From Choristocarpus tenellus KU-1152 (taxonomy: Eukaryota > Phaeophyceae), in assembly GCA_964200185.2 (NCBI GenBank), contig CAXNAD020000188.1:1-25468 (forward strand): a stretch of 25,468 nucleotides of DNA, in the 5' to 3' direction. The notes under the pieces are model-generated. The model was not told where the DNA came from, made no database searches, and was given only the letters and a program-made list of their open reading frames with translations. Positions 19,355 through 25,468 of the stretch are shown one piece after another. Numbering within the stretch: position 1 is the first letter of the stretch; each line of letters begins with the position of its first letter. The position numbers were made by a program, and so were the translations under genes.

Positions 19355-19602
19355 TTAAGAAGGTAGGGTCGTGTCCGTTTGGGGTTATAAATCCAATGTT
19401 GCAATTTTTGGTGGATTTTGGCTATCGTGTTTGTTACCAAGTGTCAATATCCTTGCTCCGGACACACACCTTTCACAGTCGTACACAATTTACCTACTCC
19501 GAAATGTTTCTGTGCTAACACAGAAAACCGAAAAAGGGCATAGAAACCCGTGGGAAGCCAAGCCCCGAACGACCGAAAAGGGTAAAACCCCTACCCTGTT
19601 AA
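19355..19602. mobile_element. Short inverted-repeat element, copy 3 (best preserved)
   Basis: It is bounded by TTAA at 19355-19358 and TTAA at 19599-19602. Arms: GAAGGTAGGG...GTGTCCGTTTGGGG on the left and CCCCGAACGACC...CCCCTACCCTG on the right. It shares TTTTGGCTATCGTGTTTG, TCAATATCCTTGCTCCGGAC and GTGGGAAGCCAAGCCCC with copy 2 and, more distantly, copy 1. It is 248 bp long and non-coding. Identical TTAA borders fit insertion with a TTAA target duplication. Confidence 0.8.
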
Positions 19603-20449
19603 ATGCGTTGGGTCATCTTCTACACTATATTCACCCATTCCCTCTTATACCAAGAACCTATAATAATGCCTTCTCTGTGCTTTGGATTTGCATGGAGAAT
19701 TTAGGACGCCAAGACCTTGAAGTACATTGTAGTTCATGCAGCATGCGTTCGTACCCCTAAAAGACTCTTGTTGACGGGTAGACTTGACCGTCCAGGTTCC
19801 CCCCGCTGGCTGAAAACCATGTTTTGGAACATGCCGAACCCGACTGTTGGGGGTGCACAAGCACCCGAAGTAGAGCCCAAGATCGGCGTCCTAATCGCGG
19901 TTCTGTGTCCTTATTCAAGTCGTCAATGGTGATGGGAAAAGGTATGCACGATCTGATTGCCAGGGCTAGGATTCGCTAGTGTGATAAGCAATGATGAACA
20001 CATACCATTAGTCGTCCTTTGCTCCTACATGTTACGACAGCGTAGTAGTTGAAGGTGAGGTGAATTTTTTTGGATGTACTCAGCAGTTTTAAGGCGAAGG
20101 CAGAGACATTATTTACGTTGTCTTTCTCCTCCTTCCAGTCTTAACACCCTTTTGACGGGGTTGCTTCTTCGAACAGATATAGGAAGACTACCAAGGTGCG
20201 AGATCTGAGGAGAACATGGGTGGTGAGCGATAATGGAATATTTACACAAATTAAAAATATATATGCCGAGGAATACAGTTACAGTCACACCATATTCCCT
20301 TGATAATCATTTGAACTATTTTACACTAACATCTTCAATTAATACGTATCGTAGTATGTTATGGAATGATGGGGGGAGAAGAACTGCCGAACACAGACAA
20401 TAATACAACAATGAACACAACAACCCAACAAGAACAAAACTTGTACACT
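19603..20449. other. Interval with a GC-richer patch, no recognised gene
   Basis: At 19740-19910 base composition rises and both strands are open; the plus frame 19717-19932 reads LDRPGSPRWLKTMFWNMPNP. As both strands look equally plausible, no gene is called. Confidence 0.3.
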
Positions 20450-20956
20450 CTACAACCGTAGAAGATCTTCAGGTTCATCGTCAACCTCAGCAACGCACAC
20501 ACACACACACACACACACATATATAAGTAAGGATGACTATTCCACATACGGATGCAGATATTATAAGACGAAATCTCTACTCACTCGATCAGAAAAATTC
20601 AACCGCATTTTCAGTCTGCGTATAATCAAACATTTTACGGTTTACACCTGTATCCCCAACCAATCGTTTCAAAATTCAGCTCCCAAACAAAGATCACCAG
20701 CTCATCGTAAAACTCACCATCATCATTAGCTGGTACAAAATCACAACAGTTTTTTTACATCAACATTTCAATTTCAATCCACCCCACTCCCTCACTCCAT
20801 ACCGCCTATTGCTTGCATAGCACGGAGGATGTACGCACCTATTTGCTATGGTCCGACTCAGGTATACTAGTTGAGAATTTGAAGCAATAGCATGGTGTAA
20901 GTAGTACATGATATTTCTTGAGCTAGTTTCTGTTTTTCTTGTGATCCCGTCATCAT
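20450..20956 (-). CDS. Candidate tiny four-exon gene, 65 residues, unrecognised
   Basis: Minus-strand exons 20956-20908, 20729-20648, 20615-20585 and 20485-20450 sum to 198 nt with phase preserved at all three junctions. The product starts MMTGSQEKQKLAQEIS, continues NDDGEFYDELVIFVWELNF then ETIGWGY, LKMRLNFSDR, and ends in an acidic tail VDDEPEDLLRL before TAG. Donors are GTACTA (weak), GTGTAA and GTGAGT; acceptors ACCAG, ACGCAG and CTGAG. The middle intron would be only 32 nt, and the last contains an AC/GT microsatellite. I recognise no family. The model was assembled by eye and could be overfitted, though the acidic, well-mixed composition of exons 2-4 is unusual for this DNA. Confidence 0.35.
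20496..20519. repeat. AC dinucleotide microsatellite
   Basis: Uninterrupted AC run followed by ATATATA; it falls within the last intron of the candidate gene at 20450-20956. Confidence 0.95.
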
Positions 20957-21371
20957 GGAGTTGCGGAGCGCGCATCTGTGTGTGCTGCGCTGCTACCCTC
21001 TATCTGATTTTTTTAATCTATGAACAACAGTCTGTATTGCTATAACTATAGATAGAGCCCCATATTGACTCTTCTATTATTATTCTAAAAAAGGCAATTT
21101 GATAGTATTATTTATTGATGTACATACACTTAGGGACCTAGCCAGGTAGAGCTCAATTCTCTTAAGAGCCCTACAACAGTAGAACTAATAGTTGACCTTG
21201 ATTGTTGTTGTGTTGTTCTGTACTAGCATAAACAATGAAGCACCACCAGGGGGTTTCTAACTCAGAAACAGAAGGTTGGATCCTCGTACTTCACACAGTG
21301 CTCACCAACACACCAACACACCAACACACCAACACACATGTAGAGAGATAGGCTGATGATGCATCGTCTGT
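20957..21371. other. Interval without a gene; minisatellite
   Basis: The only notable structure is the CACCAACA repeat listed separately. Confidence 0.4.
21304..21337. repeat. CAACACAC minisatellite
   Basis: About four tandem copies of an 8-nt unit (ACACACCA in register). Confidence 0.9.
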
Positions 21372-21602
21372 ATGAGTGAGGCTATGAACACAAGTTCTTC
21401 GTGTTCTAGAGCGCTACGATGGCGTACTATTCGGGACTTCTCCTACGCCATGTTACGGCTGGTTCGTATTTTGATTCTACGGTGTCCCTTTTTATATGTA
21501 GAGCTGAGCAGTCAGCTTGACGAACTTGCTCACGAAAAGGGGGACAGCACCGAGAAAGGTTATTGGCGTGGTGGGGGCAGGGTCAATCCTAAAACAATTT
21601 AG
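21372..21602 (+). CDS. Candidate single-exon small ORF, unrecognised
   Basis: Complete ATG-to-TAG frame of 76 codons. The N-terminal half is basic/hydrophobic (RWRTIRDFSYAMLRLVRILI) and the C-terminal half polar (ELSSQLDELAHEKGDSTEKG, then YWRGGGRVNP). The first half could be a membrane-inserting or targeting helix. There is no homology that I recognise and no upstream feature to support it. Confidence 0.25.
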   Translation: MSEAMNTSSSCSRALRWRTIRDFSYAMLRLVRILILRCPFLYVELSSQLDELAHEKGDSTEKGYWRGGGRVNPKTI

Positions 21603-23949
21603 TCTCCAAGGTGTTAGATGGTTCACATCCTGTCATACTCTCCACTAGATGTGACGTAACACTTTCGAAATTGTTCTATATACTCCGGAGTGTTTAATTT
21701 TTATTGCACCCAATGTCGTGACTACCCACACTTACTCATCCCCTTCACCTGACAATCTCCCAAGAGTCCTAATATCAGGCCTTATTTGTTGCAGTTTGTT
21801 TTTCAGAAGGAGCAAATAATTGATTCATAGTGAGTGATTGTCCAGGCTTGATACTAGGTCTTATTCATATATGATGTTATTATAGTGTGATATTGGAGTA
21901 CCCCAAACCTAAGCCATAGTGAAATCACGCCGAGTAGTCCTTTCCATGTACACTCGGCATAGTATATACTCCAGAATATGATATGTGTTAGTGTGTGAAC
22001 CTTGGGGACCATCCAGTTGAAGCATTGTAAATAGTACCTTGAATGTGTAGTTTGATGTACAACTACGTATGATAGTAGTAGTAGAATACGTTGTACACAT
22101 TCTGGATGTCCAAGTAGAGAATCCCAGGGAGTCAGGCAGCTAAGACATTGTAACGTTGCTTTGGTTGGTTTAGGATCCACGAGGGGGTTGTGTTGTCGTT
22201 GTTGATGCTCATATAACCAACCCCAACTCGTTGTATGTATCAGCAATGTATGGCTCACTGCTCGACCCTCATAGGACCTACATTGTAAGTCGGCCCGTCA
22301 TGGTAACGAAGGATACTTCTGGAAAAAAAATTACCGTACGCTAGGGTCTACCACACCATATATTCCGTACTTTATATTATGCTCCATCTTGCAGATGTGT
22401 GAGTAGTGGAGGGATGAGACGAAGACCAAAATAAATATATTAGGTTCACATCTACAAAATGTTGGAGGGCCAGAATGAAAAAATATATTAGGTTACCATC
22501 GTCGAAATCCTGACGTAAATTACGGTGCAGAAAAGATCCAAACTATTTGATAGGTAGGGTTGTATTTTAAGGATCCCGAGAAAGGTCAGAAAGACGCTAT
22601 TTTGTACATTTCCGGAAAGAACCTTTGCCTAATTGGGATATCACTTCGTGTGTGGAAAAGGGAAATATCAATTTTGTCTACACTATTATTGTGTACATAG
22701 AGCAATGAAATAGACTACTGCACAATGTAACAGATATGGTCTAGAATACAAAGGAGTCCAAACCTGCCTACCTCTCAAACCAGTTGGCTTAAAAATGCTC
22801 AAATACGTAGTCAGCACTCCAGTAAAGTCTCTACCGTCACAAGGCTTGATAATATAGACTCCCACTGTATTATTGTTCCCTCTGCTATTTTGCGGAGGCG
22901 TGTTAGTGAGAGGGGGAAACAGATACCAAAACTGTGTGCCATGAACTGTGGATGCGTAGCTGTCAACAATGCTTAGATACCTCCTCTTGAAGATTATTCT
23001 CTACTATCACATGTGTACACTGACACGCATCCAACCTAGGCCTACGAAAGTGAGTGAGGAGTTATGGAAGCATCCCAATAATTCATCAGGACCCTTCTTG
23101 CCCACCTACCTGTCTGGTGTCTCTCTCTTGAAACTTCCGACGCATCTCGAAGGAGTCACTCGTGCAGTGACAGAGACTACCTGCCTCAAACAATACTTAA
23201 TAACTCCTTCCCAGCAATAACCCTCAGCCCCTTGCCCCCTCCTTGGTATTATCGTACCAATACTGCTATAAAACTAAAAGCACATCGTACTCTTACATTT
23301 AATATTACAATATTACACTAATTAATAATTCCATAATTCTCTCTATTATCTTATAACCGAACAGCAGTTACGGTGGTGATGACACCTCACTTTGTACTTC
23401 AGGGGGGAGCAGATGAGAAAGACACCCTAGTTGTAGAGATTGATCACTTCCTTCTGTTGTAAGATGACAATTTCTCTGCGTTCACAGCTCATATTGCACT
23501 TTCCTCCTTGTCGTATTGTTTACTGTCTCTTGCTGCACCATGAAACTTAGGATGTCAATGTAGCTTGATACGATAGTGCGTACCTTGCACTTTGCCAATT
23601 GGACAACTACCCGAAGGTTTACCTGTGCACTGAACCTCTGCCATCAGTCGCTTCGACGCTGTTGGCAATAAAAGTTGAGCTTAGTACTTCTCATCAACAT
23701 CAACGGTGACACTGAGACAAAGGAGAACATCGCATGACCTTTGTAGTAGCAGCACCATGACTGACTACACCACGGAGCAAGTATTTAACAGGATAGAAGT
23801 ATTAGCAAGAATGTAGTACTGTAACGAGGCAAAAGGTCTTAGCCTAAATCCACACCACACTCAATCCATCAAGATGGTGGATTGGATAAACAACAACACG
23901 ACCTGTCATGCATGCAATAATTCAAATTCCTCCTTGATCTGACTGAGAT
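21603..23949. other. Long interval without a recognised gene
   Basis: About 2.3 kb. Open frames include 21854-22258 minus (no ATG start) and 22969-23220 plus (ATG start, 83 codons, no motif). A 14-nt direct repeat AAATATATTAGGTT occurs at 22433 and again 48-49 bp downstream, with some similarity following (ACATC/CCATC). Nothing else can be supported. Confidence 0.4.
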
Positions 23950-25155
23950 CTACTTCAGGTCTCGAATTGAGGAGATGCCCATTGCATCCTTGGCCCAGCC
24001 AAGTGTCTGACTTGCAACCTTGTCCGCTGCTTCCGCTCCATCCAGGAGAACCTGCGCGAACCACACACCAATATCAAGATTAAGATGGAGACCTCAAGGG
24101 GAAGATGCGAATAGCAACAAATACACCAATAGGCTATGTGCTACATCGAACCAGCAAGATGCACTTATCGTACAGCACTCTTCACCCCTCCAACCACAGC
24201 ATCATTCTAGGGAGGACTGGCACATCATAGGAAGAATACACACCCACCAAAACTGCACTACCAGAGGGATATACAGATGAAATCGGTTTGTTGGACACAG
24301 GCCATCATTCAACAAGAACTACTAGAAGAATTCAATTGCACCAGGCACCTTCCACTTCTGTACAGTAGGTCCAGAAATGACCCCCCCCCAATAGTAACAA
24401 GAATTTTGTGTTCAGTTCTAGTCAGCCCCTATCTTAGAGCTCCATGTCTCGAGCACAGCGAGGCGTGTGCAACACACACATACACACTTACGCTTAGACA
24501 ACTATGCCACATGAACACAGACATGCAGAAAAATGCATCTTTTGAGCAGTGCAAAGTAAGGGTAACTCAAGGGCGCTCCAGAGTATTTGCTTCCAGATCC
24601 TCTCTGTGTGTTACAAATTAGCGTACCTTGTTGAGGTATGTCCGGTCATCCAGGATCTCCTTGTAGCGGGTCTGAATAGGTTCCTGCAAAAAACGGCAAA
24701 TTTACAAATCGATCAGTGCCGGATCACAGCGGGTTGGGAGGGGAATCACTCAACATTAACCAAGGAGTTCCACAATGCTTAATGCAGGATAGGCACTTTC
24801 TTATTTTTTTTCATCCCGCCATGCAGGGCAAACCCTGGCAGTACATTTCTTGAATGCTGTACACTTGTGATGTACACTTGTCACCTCAGATGTGGTTGGC
24901 AACTTCAAGAAGAGAGCTGGATAGACAAACTACAGTTATGGTAGCATGACTTCTGCATCTGTACAAAAATGCTCCACCAAGCCCAACCACCACACCTACA
25001 ATGCAATCCCTCTGAAGGCTCCTTGAATCTCTCCCAGTAGTCCACCCCAGGTACATACATACATACATACAAAATACATATATATATATGTATTCAGTCA
25101 CCCCACTCACCAGAAGAGACGCGATTTTGGAAGCGAGTTCTGACTTCAGTGTACA
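23950..25155 (-). CDS. trpS: Tryptophanyl-tRNA synthetase, bacterial/organellar type, C-terminal exons (5' partial)
   Basis: Charges tRNA-Trp; this bacterial-type form would act in plastid or mitochondrion. Three minus-strand exons are visible. 25155-25111 encodes CTLKSELASKIASLL and ends CTG/GTGAGT. 24683-24627 encodes EPIQTRYKEILDDRTYLNK, bounded by TTTTTTGCAG and AAG/GTACGC. 24051-23950 encodes VLLDGAEAADKVASQTLGWA plus KDAMGISSIRDLK and stops at TAG. All junctions are phase 0. The joined pattern (L-EPIQ-R, a D-Y-L segment, V-L-x-GAE-A-VA-TL) is the C-terminal anticodon-binding helical region of class Ic TrpRS. The catalytic HIGH and KMSKS regions must lie further upstream, beyond the window. 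The 5' border of the first exon is the least certain because its acceptor (CCAAG) is weak. Introns are 427 and 575 nt. A plus-strand ORF of 114 codons inside the last intron is ignored. Confidence 0.85.
24052..24626 (-). other. Last intron of the TrpRS gene
   Basis: Donor GTACGC after CTCAACAAG and acceptor GTTCGCGCAG before GTTCTCCTG. It contains open plus-strand frames with no motif. Confidence 0.8.
24684..25110 (-). other. Penultimate visible intron of the TrpRS gene
   Basis: Donor CTG/GTGAGTGGGG and acceptor CCGTTTTTTGCAG/GAACCT. It carries a TACA/TATA microsatellite at 25052-25090 and a direct repeat of TGTACACTTGT(G/C)A at about 24858-24883. Confidence 0.8.
25052..25090. repeat. TACA/TA microsatellite
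   Basis: TACATACATACATACATAC followed by AAAATACATATATATATATG; it lies in an intron of the TrpRS gene. Confidence 0.9.
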
Positions 25156-25468
25156 CTTGGAATGCACATACCAGGACCAGTGGTACAGCACTTGAACCAT
25201 AAAAAAATGTAGGCAACAACGAACAACTTCATTGTGTATTGCAAACATCACAAAAGCACTTCAATGCACTCCAGCTCAAGTCACAGCATAAACACAACTT
25301 ACAGAGAGGTGTGGCACTAGTACTGCACATGTTACATCACTAGAAAAAATATCATGCACACTGACATTCTTTGGGTAGGTTTGGTTACAGAGGGAACAAG
25401 GAGAAACACATAAGAACAACCCCCACCCCCAGACCACACCCCCCCAAACCCCCCACCCCCCAACACCC
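25156..25468. other. Right edge: probable TrpRS intron, ending in a C-rich tract
   Basis: No further TrpRS exon can be recognised. From about 25419 to the end the plus strand is nearly all C with A (CCCCACCCCC..., CCCCCCCAAACCCCCCACCC). No telomere-type TTAGGG or TTTAGGG unit is present. Confidence 0.5.

Noticed and set aside
19828-19850. tRNA-like B box (GGGTTCGGCATG on the minus strand)
   Set aside because: It does not match GGTTCRANNCC, and no acceptor stem or A box could be paired with it.
21854-22258. 134-codon minus-strand frame
   Set aside because: It has no ATG near its start, its composition resembles random translation and no splice context was found.
24277-24621. 114-codon plus-strand frame
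   Set aside because: It lies inside the last intron of the TrpRS gene on the opposite strand and has no motif.
25419-25468. Telomere
   Set aside because: The C/A-rich end has no regular repeat unit and no TTAGGG- or TTTAGGG-type period.
1-25468. CRISPR array, prokaryotic operon or defence system
   Set aside because: No spaced direct repeats, no clustered co-directional genes and clear spliceosomal introns; the DNA is eukaryotic nuclear.

Overview
This window is nuclear DNA of a photosynthetic eukaryote with a red-lineage secondary plastid, most likely a diatom or close ochrophyte. It carries three fucoxanthin chlorophyll a/c-binding (FCP/LHCF) genes whose precursors begin with the AFVAP-type signal/transit boundary typical of diatom plastid proteins. 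Genes have GT-AG introns, intergenic DNA is long and microsatellite-rich, and there is one 10-N assembly gap. I see no operons, rRNA, tRNA or CRISPR.

Layout. Positions 100-329 hold what looks like the last coding part of a plus-strand gene entering from the left. An LHCF cluster spans 2.1-9.4 kb: gene A (minus, 2130-3226, one intron), gene B (plus, 3577-4690, two introns) and gene C (minus, 8537-9428, one intron). A and B are head to head across 350 bp. A and C are close paralogues with the same intron at the end of the signal peptide; B has a different structure. Between B and C lie a C-terminal fragment of an S49 (SohB/SppA-like) peptidase at 7204-7415 and an AT-rich block of broken reading frames on both strands. 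The right end (23950-25155, minus) encodes the C-terminus of a bacterial-type tryptophanyl-tRNA synthetase in at least three small exons.

The 10-24 kb interval has no confidently recognised gene. It contains several plausible short exons, mostly on the minus strand, with fitting splice sites but no recognisable family. These are low-confidence entries: I found coding-like peptides in more than one frame at several places, so appearance alone is weak evidence. The same interval holds two copies of a dispersed short inverted-repeat element (a third lies at 5.5 kb) and a second, different inverted-repeat element beside the assembly gap.

How the genes relate: the LHCF proteins would be imported into the plastid and bind chlorophyll a/c and fucoxanthin in the thylakoid antenna. 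The synthetase would charge tRNA-Trp in an organelle. No pathway link between them is visible. I did not find a convincing new biological system; the best leads are the two inverted-repeat element families and a possible tiny four-exon gene with a 32-nt intron.
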